Shown: positions 8,084-17,010 of the stretch, piece after piece
Numbering within the stretch: position 1 is the stretch's first letter
Layout: every line of letters starts with the position of its first letter
DNA from: Flavobacteriales bacterium
GTDB lineage: Bacteria; Bacteroidota; Bacteroidia; Flavobacteriales; Flavobacteriaceae
Length of the DNA: 51,861 nt
Assembly: GCA_027023475.1 (NCBI GenBank)
Contig: JALVVJ010000054.1
Coordinates: 1 to 51,861 of the forward strand
Reading direction: 5' to 3'
Position numbers and translations under genes: made by a program
The notes under the pieces: generated by a model
What the model was told of the DNA's origin: nothing
The model's input: the letters and a program-made list of their open reading frames with translations, nothing else
Database searches by the model: none

Positions 8084-8518
8084 ATGAAACCCGTAGTTCG
8101 ACGCACAGTAAAAGATCCGATGTTGGCTTTGTTCGAAGACTTTTTCCGTCCTGTGGTGCCTACGTTGGAAAACCAAATGGGACGGTTGGTAGTGCCCGCC
8201 GTGAACATCATCGAGGATGACAAAGGCGTGGAAATCGACTTGGCTGCGCCCGGATTGAAAAAAGATGACTTCGAAATCAAAGTGGAAGATAATGTCCTGA
8301 CCATTTCGGCCCATAAGGAGGAAGAAAAATTGGAAGAAGGCGCCAATTTCATCAAGAAAGAATTCGGTTACGAAAACTTCCAACGTTCGTTCACTTTGCC
8401 CGACAACGTGTTCGACATCGACAAGGTGGAAGCCAAATACGAAGACGGTGTATTGAAGATTTACATTCCGAAGTTGGAAGAACAACAAAAGAAAGTCAAA
8501 AAGGTCAAAATCAAGTAA
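8084..8518 (+). CDS. Hsp20 / alpha-crystallin small heat shock protein
   Basis: This is a 144-residue cytoplasmic holdase that binds unfolding proteins in large oligomers. The ATG at 8084 gives MKPVVRRTVKDPMLALFEDFFRP; upstream in-frame codons add residues unlike the family. The alpha-crystallin domain runs from about VPAVNIIEDDKGVEIDLAAPG through EFGYENFQRSFTLPDNV to the strand EDGVLKIYIPK, which replaces the usual GVL motif region. The C-terminus is lysine-rich (QKKVKKVKIK). The length is normal for bacterial Hsp20. A strong terminator follows at once, so it is probably monocistronic. Confidence 0.93.
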   Translation: MKPVVRRTVKDPMLALFEDFFRPVVPTLENQMGRLVVPAVNIIEDDKGVEIDLAAPGLKKDDFEIKVEDNVLTISAHKEEEKLEEGANFIKKEFGYENFQRSFTLPDNVFDIDKVEAKYEDGVLKIYIPKLEEQQKKVKKVKIK

Positions 8519-8538
8519 TCCGGGCAACGGTCGAAGTG

Positions 8539-8569
8539 AACCGCTCTTGCTTGCAAGGGCGGTTTTTTT
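8539..8569 (+). terminator. Rho-independent terminator after hsp20
   Basis: AACCGCTCTTGC pairs with GCAAGGGCGGTT (one mismatch) around a tiny loop and is followed by seven T. It starts about 20 nt after the hsp20 stop codon. Confidence 0.9.
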
Positions 8570-8672
8570 GTTTGGGGTGCTCCGAAACCCGCCTGCGGCG
8601 GTTTTCTCCGCGGCTCCCGACATTGCTACGCAATGTGCGGGACAAGTTACGCGGGCTATACAAGCCGTCAGG

Positions 8673-8711
8673 GCGCCGGCGGCGGAATGAACATTCCGCT
8701 GCCGGCGGCGC
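8673..8711 (+). repeat. GC-rich hairpin shared with 34486-34524 (copy 1)
   Basis: GCGCCGGCGGCGGAAT and ATTCCGCTGCCGGCGGCGC form a hairpin with one bulge around a 4-nt loop. The same sequence, including the flanking ACAAGCCGTC, occurs in the opposite orientation near tyrS. In both places a G element lies next to it. Confidence 0.85.
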
Positions 8712-8779
8712 AAAAAATTAGTTGGCCGCTGCTTTGATGCGGGGTTTGCGGTTGTTTTTACGGCAGGGTCGCAAAAATC

Positions 8780-9044
8780 CGGTGTTTTTTGCGCCGCCGG
8801 CCCCGCGCCTTTGGCGCGGGGCCGGCGCCCCTTGTCTTGCTGCGCGGGCTACGAAGCCACTTGCCGCCTTCGCTACGCTCGGGCGGCTGCGGTCTTCTCC
8901 GCCGGCTCCGGGAACCTGCGGCTTCCAACGGCCAATACCAAGGCCGCGCCTTGTTTCCCTCCGCGGCTTCGGGAGCCGGCACGCTCCGCCTTCGGCTTCG
9001 CATTGGTCTCCCTTCGCTCGCCGTGGAGCCCGGCCTTTATCCTT
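8780..9044 (+). repeat. G element copy G1 (GC-rich modular repeat)
   Basis: It starts with a T run and a strong hairpin (CCCCGCGCC TTT GGCGCGGGG inside GCCGGC flanks, near 8799-8826), then CCCCTTGTCTTGCTGCGCGG. After this come modules alternating GGCTCCGGGAACC, GGCCAATACCAAGGCC and GCTTCGGGAGCC words, ending near CGCATTGGTCTCCCTTCGCT. Several of these blocks recur almost unchanged in G3 (33978-34436, minus). All six frames are nearly open, which produces spurious long proteins. Confidence 0.85.
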
Positions 9045-9109
9045 CAAATTCGGTTCAATTAACTGAAAATCAATTCATAATTCAAAATTCATAATTCAAA
9101 ATTATTCAG

Positions 9110-9288
9110 GCCGGTCTCCCCGGACGTTGCTCGGCAGCCCTACGGTCTGCCTCCGCGGCCCTCGAAGCCCTTCGGTCTCCTCGGGAAGCGGCGAGCCGTC
9201 TGCGCCGTCTCGCCTTGGCGCCGCGAAGCCCTGCCGTCTCGCTTGGACTTACGGCTCGCTCGGCGGCGGTCTCCGCGGACGGAAATTT
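9110..9288 (+). repeat. G element copy G2 (3' part)
   Basis: It contains repeated words of the form AGCCCTnCGGTCTCC and GGCGCCGCGAAGCCCTGCCG, ending CGGTCTCCGCGGAC. Its right end matches the corresponding ends of G3 (CTCCGCGGGC on the minus strand) and G4. It lies between G1 and the linker and I-type repeat at 9297. Confidence 0.75.
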
Positions 9289-9296
9289 TTAATCCA

Positions 9297-9508
9297 CTTC
9301 AATATTTACAATAGGAGAACGATGTCATTCCGACAAAGTTTTGCCGGGCGACAGCAAGTCAAAACGCCAGCTTGTCCTGCACCGAAGGTCGGGAAGGAAT
9401 CTCATTTTGGATTGGACAATAGGAACTTAATATTCCGTCCCGAATGGAGTATCCGTGCCTCACTGCGTTCGTCGAAATAACAGGACTCCTTCAATGTTTA
9501 CAGTAGGA
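9297..9508 (-). repeat. I-type repeat copy I3 flanked by linkers
   Basis: The segment is bounded by two linker copies (CTTCAATATTTACAATAGGA at 9297-9316; CCTTCAATGTTTACAGTAGG at 9488-9507). Just inside the first, GTCATTCCGACAAAGTTTTGCCGG matches the ends of I1 and I2 near 42500 and 43130 in reverse orientation. The middle is diverged. Confidence 0.75.
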
Positions 9509-9559
9509 CGTTAATCATAAACCTGGATGCTTCAACCATGGCCGGATGCACTATTGTGG

Positions 9560-9844
9560 ACGCGCGATTTATCGCGCGCACCTTAATTATCGCGCCAGGG
9601 ATGGGAGCGGTTATGCGGCGCGGGTCGGTGCCGATGGTTTTCCGCCCGGCGGAGGCGACCGAAGGAAGCCCCACGCACGGACGGGCGCGGGCAAGCGTAG
9701 CCGCAGCCCGCGCAAAACCACGGCATCCGCCAAGCCGCATTTGAGCGGACAGCCCGACGGGAGCCACGTGAGTGCGCTGTGGTGCGAACGAAGGTGAAGC
9801 AACACAGCATACACGAACGTGAGCGGCCGGGCGCCCAAAAAAAA
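9560..9844 (+). repeat. R element copy R3 (short form)
   Basis: It has the palindrome CGCGCGATTTATCGCGCGC, block 1 CGCCAGGGATGGGAGCGG with TTATGCGG (about 9592-9618), a GC-rich arm, and block 2 CATTTGAGCGGACAGCCCG (about 9738-9756). It ends CCGGGCGCCC with seven A. The promoter of the PiT transporter gene begins about 23 nt downstream of the A run. Confidence 0.9.
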
Positions 9845-9866
9845 TTATTCGACCCATTTGTCAATG

Positions 9867-9898
9867 CTTGGACACCATACATATAATTCCTAAATTTG
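9867..9898 (+). promoter_or_regulatory. Bacteroidota-type promoter of the PiT gene
   Basis: The sequence reads CTTG, 20 nt, TAAATTTG, close to the consensus TTTG / TAnnTTTG with one mismatch at -33. The ATG lies about 32 nt past the -7 box. Confidence 0.7.
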
Positions 9899-9929
9899 AG
9901 CCGGTAAACAACCTTTTCAATGCAATCCG

Positions 9930-12215
9930 ATGGAAATATATTACATCTTGGTCGGGACGCTTATCGTTCTGGCTATCATTGACCTTGTGGTAGGGGTCAG
10001 TAACGACGCTATCAACTTTTTGAGCTCGGCCTTGGGCTCCAAGGTTTTTTCGTTTCGCACCATTATGATTGTTGCCAGCTTGGGCGTGCTTTTTGGGGCC
10101 GTGTTTTCCAGCGGAATGATGGAAGTGGCCCGGAAAGGGATTTTTCATCCCGGCATGTTTACGTTCCACGAGATTATCATCATTTTTTCGGCGGTGATGC
10201 TCACCGACATTATTTTGCTCGATACGTTCAACCGCTTGGGTTTGCCCACATCGACCACAGTGTCCATCGTGTTCGAACTATTGGGCGCGGCCGTGGCCGT
10301 GAGCATCTGGAAAATCTACGAAAGTCCCGAGTATCAACTGGGCGACTTGGCACGATATATCAACAGTTCCAAGGCGCTGCTCATCATCGGCGGCATCCTG
10401 CTTTCGGTGGTGGTGGCTTTTGCCGTGGCGGCCCTGGTGCAGTTTGTTTCGCGCTTGGTGTTTTCGTTTCAATACGATGTGTATAAACGTAATGTGGCCG
10501 TGGCGCTTTTCGGGGGCATTGCCTTGGCCAGTATTGCCTACTTTATTGTGCTCAAAGGGCTGAAAGGCACGCCTTTTTACGATGACGTGAAGCATTTCAT
10601 CAAAAATTATAGCATCCAAATCATCCTTTGGAGTTTTGTGTTTGGCACGTTTTTGGCCTATGTGATCAACCGATTTTTGCGTTACAATGTTTTCAAAATT
10701 ATCATTTTGCTGGGTACCTTTTCCTTGGCCTTGGCCTTTGCGGGCAACGATTTGGTTAACTTTATCGGTGTGCCCATTGCGGCCTACAATTCTTTGGAAT
10801 TTGTTACGGCCCACGGTGGCGATCCGCATACATTTTTGATGAAAGATTTGGCGGGTAAAGTGCCTACACCAACATTATTCCTTTTGGCGGCCGGAACCAT
10901 CATGGTGCTCACGCTTTGGTTTTCCAAAAAGGCCTTGAAAGTGGCACGGACGGCTTTGGATCTTTCGGCACAGGGCGATATTGACGAACGCTTTGAATCC
11001 AACCTGGTGGCCCGCGGAATCGTTCGTTCGGCTATCGGTATCAACAATGTGATTTCGGTAGTCATTCCCGTAAAGGTTCGGAAATGGATTGATTCGCGTT
11101 TCCAAATTCCCGACAAAAGCAAGCGCTCGAAAAAACTGGGCAAAAACGTGGCGGAGTTCGACCTGGTGCGTGCCTCGGTCAATCTGGTGGTGGCGGCCAT
11201 ATTGATTAGCATTGGGACATCCTATCACCTGCCGCTTTCCACTACCTACGTTACCTTTATGGCGGCCATGGGTTCGTCCTTTGCCGACCGCGCCTGGGGG
11301 CGCGAAAGCGCCGTTTACCGTATAGCAGGCGTTATCAGCGTGATTGCCGGATGGTTTGTTACGGCCATGATTGCCTTTACGGTGTCGGCCACCTTTGCGT
11401 CGGTGCTCTACCGGTGGGGATTGTGGACGGCCTTTATTATCCTGGCACTTGCGGCCTTTTTGATGTATCGCAACCACTTGCATTTCCGCAAGGAAACCGA
11501 AGAACAAGCGGCCGAAGTGCTGAATATTTCCCTGGTGTTGTCGGACGATACGCGTCAGGTGCTGGAAAAAACCTTCGAACGGCTGCGTAAACTCCTTAAC
11601 GAACTGCGCGACGACTACCAAAATATTTTTACGGGTTTGGCCGGATACGATGTGGTTAAACTACGCCGGGCCAACGATGAAATCGGAAAATTTTTCAAGC
11701 AAGCCAACAAACTGCGCGACCAGCTGTATTATTTGCTTCAACAGTTGGACGAATCGCAAATGAAAATCGGAAATAATTATATCAAACTGATCAACCGCGT
11801 GCAGGACGCCATCCAATCGATTCATTTTATTTCCAAGGCGTCCAAGGATTATGTAAACAACAACCATCATCCGCTCTTGCCCGAACAAATCGAAGATTTG
11901 CGCATCATTAGCAATAAATTTACCGAATATATCAACCTGGTGGAAAAGGCCTTCGAAACCCGCGATTTCGACCAGTTGAAACAGTTCTACAAAACTTCGT
12001 CCGAATTGGATAAGCTGCTCGATGCGGCCATTATGAACCAAATCCAAAGGGTGCGTGCCCAACAGGTGGATGCCAAGAACTCGGCATTCTTTATGAGTTT
12101 GCTCAACGAATCGCGTGATTTGGTGGATAGTTTCCGGAAAATCATCAAGATATCCATCAAGCTCAACAAACCCTTGGCCAAGGCCACCAACCTTGCCGAA
12201 GGAAACGAAGCATAA
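9930..12215 (+). CDS. PiT-family inorganic phosphate transporter with PhoU-like C-terminal domain
   Basis: This is a 761-residue inner-membrane phosphate permease, probably driven by cations or metal-phosphate symport. The first repeat signature is GVSNDAINFLSSALGSK (about residues 23-39) and the second is FAGNDLVNFIGVPIAAYNS (about 269-287), the paired GANDxxN-type motifs of PiT proteins. Hydrophobic helices fill most of residues 1-515. From about residue 530 it becomes a long helical, charged region (LSDDTRQVLEKTFERLRKLLNELRDDYQ and beyond) that resembles PhoU-type helices, which would explain the length above the usual 400-500. It sits just downstream of repeat R3 and has its own promoter. 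No pho operon surrounds it. Confidence 0.93.
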   Translation: MEIYYILVGTLIVLAIIDLVVGVSNDAINFLSSALGSKVFSFRTIMIVASLGVLFGAVFSSGMMEVARKGIFHPGMFTFHEIIIIFSAVMLTDIILLDTFNRLGLPTSTTVSIVFELLGAAVAVSIWKIYESPEYQLGDLARYINSSKALLIIGGILLSVVVAFAVAALVQFVSRLVFSFQYDVYKRNVAVALFGGIALASIAYFIVLKGLKGTPFYDDVKHFIKNYSIQIILWSFVFGTFLAYVINRFLRYNVFKIIILLGTFSLALAFAGNDLVNFIGVPIAAYNSLEFVTAHGGDPHTFLMKDLAGKVPTPTLFLLAAGTIMVLTLWFSKKALKVARTALDLSAQGDIDERFESNLVARGIVRSAIGINNVISVVIPVKVRKWIDSRFQIPDKSKRSKKLGKNVAEFDLVRASVNLVVAAILISIGTSYHLPLSTTYVTFMAAMGSSFADRAWGRESAVYRIAGVISVIAGWFVTAMIAFTVSATFASVLYRWGLWTAFIILALAAFLMYRNHLHFRKETEEQAAEVLNISLVLSDDTRQVLEKTFERLRKLLNELRDDYQNIFTGLAGYDVVKLRRANDEIGKFFKQANKLRDQLYYLLQQLDESQMKIGNNYIKLINRVQDAIQSIHFISKASKDYVNNNHHPLLPEQIEDLRIISNKFTEYINLVEKAFETRDFDQLKQFYKTSSELDKLLDAAIMNQIQRVRAQQVDAKNSAFFMSLLNESRDLVDSFRKIIKISIKLNKPLAKATNLAEGNEA

Positions 12216-12255
12216 GAAAATGCCTATCTTTGGCGTTATGCATCAAAGCGGATTT

Positions 12256-13197
12256 ATGAAAAAAATTTTGTTGCTACTGGTTGTTCTGTGGTCGTTGAGC
12301 GGCTACGGCCAACGGCGCCGTTTTTTGGATAATTCCAAGGACTTTGATTTTACGGCCAATTACACGCATTGGGGCGTTACGCTGGGGGGAAATATTTATC
12401 CGTTCGAAAGCCATACGGATTTGGCTACGGGCCGGTTGAGCAACCGTTATTACCTGATGTGGGGATTCGATGCGGGCTTGGCCTATCACATACGTTTGAG
12501 CAATTATTTCGGTATAAAACTGCGGCTCACGGCCGAACGGGCGCCGGTGTATTCCTACTTGTTTTATGTGCCGGGCGCCGAACGTGCCGACGGCCGCGAC
12601 TACTATGCCCGCGTTCCCGGCAAATATGCGCCTTGGTCGTTTCATTTGCCCGTGGGGCTCGAAGTGCGCACTTTTGCCGTGCCACGCTATATTTTTCTGT
12701 TCCGTGTCGGGGTAGATATCGGTTACATACCGGCCTTGAATTATGCCCGGCAGTATGGCGACCATTTAACCTTGGCTTTTGCAGGAGTGCCCACCTGGCA
12801 GTTTGATCCGTATGTGGCGGCCGGATGGTATTACCGTTTTCCTTGGTTCCTTTGGGAAACCGCCTTGGTCTATCGCACCGGTTGGGGTAAACCATATCAC
12901 CAAGGCGGATATGCCGTTAGCGGGTTGCAACATACTACGGATTTCGGCGGATTGATTACCCAAAACGGCAGTTATGTGGGACTCCAATTCACATGGTATT
13001 TTTACCGGAAAAACCGCAAGGAAGGCGCCGAATGTGCGGGACAGGTTCACAGCCGCAAAGTGCTGCGCCGCCAAAAGGCCGAAGAAAAAGCCCGCCAGCG
13101 GGCCGAACGCGAAAAACGAAAAGCCCGCAAGCGCGCACTCAAACGACAACGCCGGATGCAAGGCGGAAAAAGAAAAAAACGTTTTATTTTGTTTTAG
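12256..13197 (+). CDS. Outer-membrane beta-barrel protein with basic C-terminal tail
   Basis: This is a 313-residue secreted protein. The ATG at 12256 gives a clear signal peptide (MKKILLLLVVLWSLSGYGQ); longer upstream readings lie inside the preceding gene. The mature part has alternating aromatic strands such as WGVTLGGNIYPF (39-50), GFDAGLAYHIR and GSYVGLQFTWYFY (238-250), like Bacteroidota outer-membrane barrels. The last apparent strand is followed by about 63 residues (251-313) dominated by Lys and Arg, a tail that ordinary barrels lack. The function is unknown. It follows the PiT gene by 40 nt; a TATCTTTG box at 12225-12232 might start a separate transcript. Confidence 0.7.
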   Translation: MKKILLLLVVLWSLSGYGQRRRFLDNSKDFDFTANYTHWGVTLGGNIYPFESHTDLATGRLSNRYYLMWGFDAGLAYHIRLSNYFGIKLRLTAERAPVYSYLFYVPGAERADGRDYYARVPGKYAPWSFHLPVGLEVRTFAVPRYIFLFRVGVDIGYIPALNYARQYGDHLTLAFAGVPTWQFDPYVAAGWYYRFPWFLWETALVYRTGWGKPYHQGGYAVSGLQHTTDFGGLITQNGSYVGLQFTWYFYRKNRKEGAECAGQVHSRKVLRRQKAEEKARQRAEREKRKARKRALKRQRRMQGGKRKKRFILF

Positions 13198-13225
13198 TTA
13201 TATTTGCAGTGTTTAAGTTAATGTT

Positions 13226-14044
13226 ATGAAACGCATCCTTGTTTTTCTTATCTTGACTGCCGGATTGGTTTACGCCTGTTCCACGGTGCGTGTAACGGGG
13301 CGCAAACAGTTCAATATGGTGCCCAACAGCCAAATTTTTCCGGCCTCGTTTGCCCAATACCGTCAATTTTTGCAAGAACATCCCGTATCGAAAAATAAAG
13401 CCCAGCAGGAAAGGATTCGCAACATCGGCCGTCGCTTGGTCAAAGCCACGGAAATGTATTACAAATCCAAAGGTTGGGAAAAAGATTTACAGGGCTATAA
13501 ATGGGAATTCAACCTGGTGGCCGATTCGGTAATGAATGCCTTTTGTATGCCCGGCGGCAAGGTGGTGTATTTCGAAGGATTACTCCAAGTAACCACTACC
13601 GATGGTGAAATAGCCGCCGTGATGGGACACGAAATCGCTCACGCCCTTGCCAATCACGGGGCCGAGCGTATGAGCCAGATGTATGCCCAGAACATCGGAG
13701 CCATTCTTACTTTATTGGCTACGGCCAACGCACCCAAGGAAGAACAACAAAAATGGTTGGCCATCTACGGCTACGGCAGCACGTTGGGAGTTATCCTTCC
13801 ATACAGCCGCAAGCACGAAGCCGAAGCCGACAAAATCGGCCAGATACTGATGGCCATTGCGGGCTATGACCCCTATTCCGCAGCCCGCGTTTGGGAAAAG
13901 ATGGGTAAAATGTCCGGTCCCGAACCGCCGGAATTTCTGAGCACGCACCCGGCACACGCCCGGCGATTGAACAATTTGCGTAAATGGGCTCCCGATGCCT
14001 TGCGTATTGCCAAATCCTTCGGCATTACGCCCACGATTAAGTAA
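13226..14044 (+). CDS. M48-family zinc metallopeptidase, lipoprotein
   Basis: This is a 272-residue envelope protease resembling the BepA/YcaL/LoiP group. The signal peptide ends in a lipobox with Cys18 (LVYAC). The zinc motif HEIAH is at residues 135-139, preceded by GKVVYFEGLL and GEIAAVMG. The third ligand is probably a glutamate in the RKHEAEAD segment (197-202). Such enzymes clear misfolded outer-membrane proteins or trim envelope proteins; the substrate here is not known. A TATATTTG box at 13199-13206 overlaps the end of the preceding gene and could be its -7 element. Confidence 0.9.
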   Translation: MKRILVFLILTAGLVYACSTVRVTGRKQFNMVPNSQIFPASFAQYRQFLQEHPVSKNKAQQERIRNIGRRLVKATEMYYKSKGWEKDLQGYKWEFNLVADSVMNAFCMPGGKVVYFEGLLQVTTTDGEIAAVMGHEIAHALANHGAERMSQMYAQNIGAILTLLATANAPKEEQQKWLAIYGYGSTLGVILPYSRKHEAEADKIGQILMAIAGYDPYSAARVWEKMGKMSGPEPPEFLSTHPAHARRLNNLRKWAPDALRIAKSFGITPTIK

Positions 14045-14153
14045 AATATTGCCTTTATTGTTTGAACACTGCCAGCCGCGGAGTAGGGTGTTATTGACCG
14101 GAATTGAAGTTTCGTTTGTGAATTTTTTTTTAATTTGATAAAAAATTTTACCG

Positions 14154-14669
14154 ATGAAACGCGTTTCTTATTCCGGTTGGTTACTCGTCCTGCTTACTTT
14201 GGCGGTTATGTTTGCTATGCGAACCTTAGACGCGCCCTTACGCACCGGCGCCGCACCCCAAGGTATTGTTTCCTTTGAATTGGCCGGTCGTTTGGACAAG
14301 ACCCGGGCGGTTTTGGACAGCTGGACTCCAAGGGGCCGTATTTTTGCCGGCATCAGTTTGGGCCTGGATTACCTGTTTATGATACTCTACGGGCTTACGC
14401 TATGGTGGGTTATTCGCCTGCTTGCCTTGCGCTTCCCGAAAGGATCGGTCTTTTATGCCGGCGGTTTGCTCCTGTCCGCCATTATTTGGGTGGCCGTTGG
14501 GGCCGATGCTTTGGAAAACTACGGCTTGATTCGCTTGCTTACGGGCGGTTTGCAAGCATCTTGGGCCCACATTGCACGCTTTTCGGCTCAACTGAAATTC
14601 GCTATCGTAGGCCTCGGATTGCTTTACGCCCTTGTGGCGGGATTACTGCTGTTGTTCCGGCGGAAATAA
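14154..14669 (+). CDS. Small integral membrane protein, function unknown
   Basis: The protein has 171 residues and four likely membrane helices: about 8-22, 66-92, 101-117 and 147-167. Between helices 1 and 2 a loop of about 40 residues contains APQGIVSFELAGRLDKTRAVLDSW. A lone acidic GADALEN segment follows helix 3. No family was recognised with confidence. It lies between the M48 protease (same strand, 110-nt gap) and recQ (convergent, 6-nt gap). The ATG at 14154 directly starts the first helix. Confidence 0.65.
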   Translation: MKRVSYSGWLLVLLTLAVMFAMRTLDAPLRTGAAPQGIVSFELAGRLDKTRAVLDSWTPRGRIFAGISLGLDYLFMILYGLTLWWVIRLLALRFPKGSVFYAGGLLLSAIIWVAVGADALENYGLIRLLTGGLQASWAHIARFSAQLKFAIVGLGLLYALVAGLLLLFRRK

Positions 14670-14675
14670 ACGCCG

Positions 14676-16889
14676 TCAGTTAGCCATATCGCTGATAAAC
14701 TTAATGCGGAACAATCGCAATTCTTCCTCGTCGTATTCGTCGCCAAATTCTTCCAAAGCGTCGGAAATTTTATCGCGCTCGGCTTCCATAAAGTAATCGG
14801 TGAGTTCTTCGATTTGTTCTTCGTCGAACAAATCCTCGATAATGTAATCGATGTTGAGCTTGGTGCCCATATACACCAATTGTTCCATTTCTTTGATCAA
14901 TTCCTCCAACTCCAATCCCTTGGCGTGCATAATGTCTTCGAGCGGAATTTTTTTGTCGGTGCTTTGGATAATAAAGGCCTTGATGGCCGCACGCGTAGGC
15001 GCCGATTTGATCACAATGTCGTCGGGACGGGTAATATCGTTTTCTTCCACATATTTTTTGATCAAATCCACAAAGGGCTGGCCGTATTTCCGTGCCTTGC
15101 CTTCACCTACGCCGTAGATGCGTTTCAATTCTTCCAAATTCACCGGATATTTGATGGCCATATCTTCCAACGAAGGTTCCTGGAAAATCACATAAGGCGG
15201 TACTTTGAGCCGTTTGGCCGTGTCGTGGCGTAGTTCTTTCAGCATTTTGAGCAGGGTTTCGTCGGCACCGGCGGCTTTGCGCACCGGACGTGCCACGCTG
15301 ACCGATTCGTCGTATTTGTGGTTTTCCGAAATCATAAAGCTGGTGGGCGAAGCCAAAAATTCACGCCCTTTGTCGGTTACTTGCAGCACGCCGAAGTTTT
15401 CGATCTGTTTGTTCAGCAATTTATGGATAAGCAAATGGCGGATAAGGGCATGCCAGAAGTCTTTTTCCTTGTGCTTTCCCTTACCAAAATACGGGTTCAG
15501 ATGCGAACGGTGAGTTTTGATCATCGCATTTTCCACCCCGCGCAGGATGTTGATCACGTCGTTGATTTTATAGTTTCCTTTTACCGAATTGAGCAAATCC
15601 AAAACCAGCACGGCCTCGTCCTTGGCCTCGATGCGGGGCTTGGGATTGCGCATATTGTCGTCCATATCGCCGCCCGGGTCTTTGGCCGGGTCGAATTCCT
15701 CGCCAAAGTAATTGAGCAAAAACTGACGCCGCGACATGGAAGTTTCGGCATAGGCCACCACTTCGTTGAGCAGGGCCAAGCCGATTTCGCGTTCCAAGCG
15801 CGATTTTTCCGAAAAAAGGAATTTTTCCAGTTTTTCAATGTCTTTGTAGGAATAAAAAGCCAAGCAATGGGCATATTTTCCGTCGCGGCCTGCACGCCCC
15901 GTTTCCTGATAATAGCTTTCCAAACTTTTGGGAATATCATAATGGATCACAAAGCGCACATCGGGTTTATCGATGCCCATACCGAAGGCAATGGTGGCCA
16001 CCACCACATCGGCATCTTCGTTCAGGAACATATCCTGGTGCCTGGAACGCGTTTTGGCATTGAGCCCGGCATGATAGGGAATAGCCCTGATACCGTTGAT
16101 TTGCAGCATTTGTGCCAGGTCTTCCACTTGCTTGCGGCTCAATGCATAGATAATTCCCGACTCACCGGGCCGCTGCTTGATAAAGCGGATAATATCTTTG
16201 TCAATATTTTTGGTTTTGGGCACCACTTCGTAGAACAGGTTGGGCCGGTTGAACGAATCCTTGAATACCTGCGCATCTTCGATGCCCAGGTTTTTCAGGA
16301 TGTCGTCTTGGGTTTTGGGCGTGGCCGTGGCCGTCAGGGCAATGATGGGCATGCCGGGACGCAGGCGGTCCACACTGCTACGGATGTTGCGGTATTCGGG
16401 CCGGAAATCATGACCCCATTCCGAAATACAGTGGGCTTCGTCCACAGCCACAAACGACACGGGCACTTGTTTTAAAAACTCGATGGTCTCTTCTTTGTTC
16501 AAGGATTCGGGTGCCAAATACAGCAACTTGGTCCGGCCGGCCAACACATCCTCTTTCACCTTGCGCAATTCACCTTTGGTGAGCATGGAATTCATCACGT
16601 GTGCCAGCCCTTCCTTGTCGGAGAGCCCACGCACGGCGTCCACCTGGTTCTTCATCAAGGCAATCAAGGGCGAAATGACAATAGCCATACCGTCCAGCAT
16701 CAAAGCCGGCAGTTGATAGGTGAGCGACTTACCGCCGCCGGTGGGCATAATGGCCAAACTGTTCCGGCCCGCAAGCACGTTTTTTATCACGTCCTTTTGC
16801 AAGCCGCGAAATTGGTCGAAGCCGAAGTATTTTTTTAAGGCCGCATACAATTGCTCGTCGCTGACCGGTGTGGATGCGTGTTGAATCAT
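14676..16889 (-). CDS. recQ: RecQ-family ATP-dependent DNA helicase
   Basis: This is a 737-residue 3'-5' DNA helicase involved in recombination and fork repair. The ATG at 16889 starts MIQHASTPVSD; an upstream in-frame start adds a hydrophobic stretch unlike RecQ. Visible motifs are Walker A PTGGGKS (49-55), DEAH (150-153) with CISEWGHDFRPEYR, SALTATA-type motif III (IIALTATATPKT), and motifs V-VI (ATIAFGMGIDKPDVR, QETGRAGRDG). A winged-helix region (DFWHALIRHLLIHKLL) and an HRDC-like domain (LLKMLKELRHDTAKRL) follow. At the usual zinc site the cysteines are absent: SRRQFLLNYFGEEFD leads into a PGGDMDDNM loop. A promoter lies at 16907-16939. accA is 121 bp upstream. Confidence 0.93.
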   Translation of the reverse strand: MIQHASTPVSDEQLYAALKKYFGFDQFRGLQKDVIKNVLAGRNSLAIMPTGGGKSLTYQLPALMLDGMAIVISPLIALMKNQVDAVRGLSDKEGLAHVMNSMLTKGELRKVKEDVLAGRTKLLYLAPESLNKEETIEFLKQVPVSFVAVDEAHCISEWGHDFRPEYRNIRSSVDRLRPGMPIIALTATATPKTQDDILKNLGIEDAQVFKDSFNRPNLFYEVVPKTKNIDKDIIRFIKQRPGESGIIYALSRKQVEDLAQMLQINGIRAIPYHAGLNAKTRSRHQDMFLNEDADVVVATIAFGMGIDKPDVRFVIHYDIPKSLESYYQETGRAGRDGKYAHCLAFYSYKDIEKLEKFLFSEKSRLEREIGLALLNEVVAYAETSMSRRQFLLNYFGEEFDPAKDPGGDMDDNMRNPKPRIEAKDEAVLVLDLLNSVKGNYKINDVINILRGVENAMIKTHRSHLNPYFGKGKHKEKDFWHALIRHLLIHKLLNKQIENFGVLQVTDKGREFLASPTSFMISENHKYDESVSVARPVRKAAGADETLLKMLKELRHDTAKRLKVPPYVIFQEPSLEDMAIKYPVNLEELKRIYGVGEGKARKYGQPFVDLIKKYVEENDITRPDDIVIKSAPTRAAIKAFIIQSTDKKIPLEDIMHAKGLELEELIKEMEQLVYMGTKLNIDYIIEDLFDEEQIEELTDYFMEAERDKISDALEEFGDEYDEEELRLFRIKFISDMAN

Positions 16890-16906
16890 AATTCCGCTTA
16901 GAATTG

Positions 16907-16939
16907 GAAATATAAAGATAGAAAAAATTCTATCACAAA
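16907..16939 (-). promoter_or_regulatory. Possible recQ promoter
   Basis: On the minus strand the sequence is TTTG, 21 nt, TATATTTC, one mismatch from the Bacteroidota consensus. It is 18 nt upstream of the recQ ATG. Confidence 0.45.
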
Positions 16940-17010
16940 AAAAACTTTTACTCAAAAAATCCTATGAAACGGCGACTTGCCGGAACTTGGTCGAAAAAAC
17001 AATAGGATCG

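Noticed and set aside
8536-9480. Several overlapping open frames after hsp20
   Set aside because: They start after a clear terminator and lie in G1, G2 and I3 repeats.
15318-16475. 385-codon plus-strand frame inside recQ
   Set aside because: It is antisense to conserved helicase motifs and has no signature of its own.
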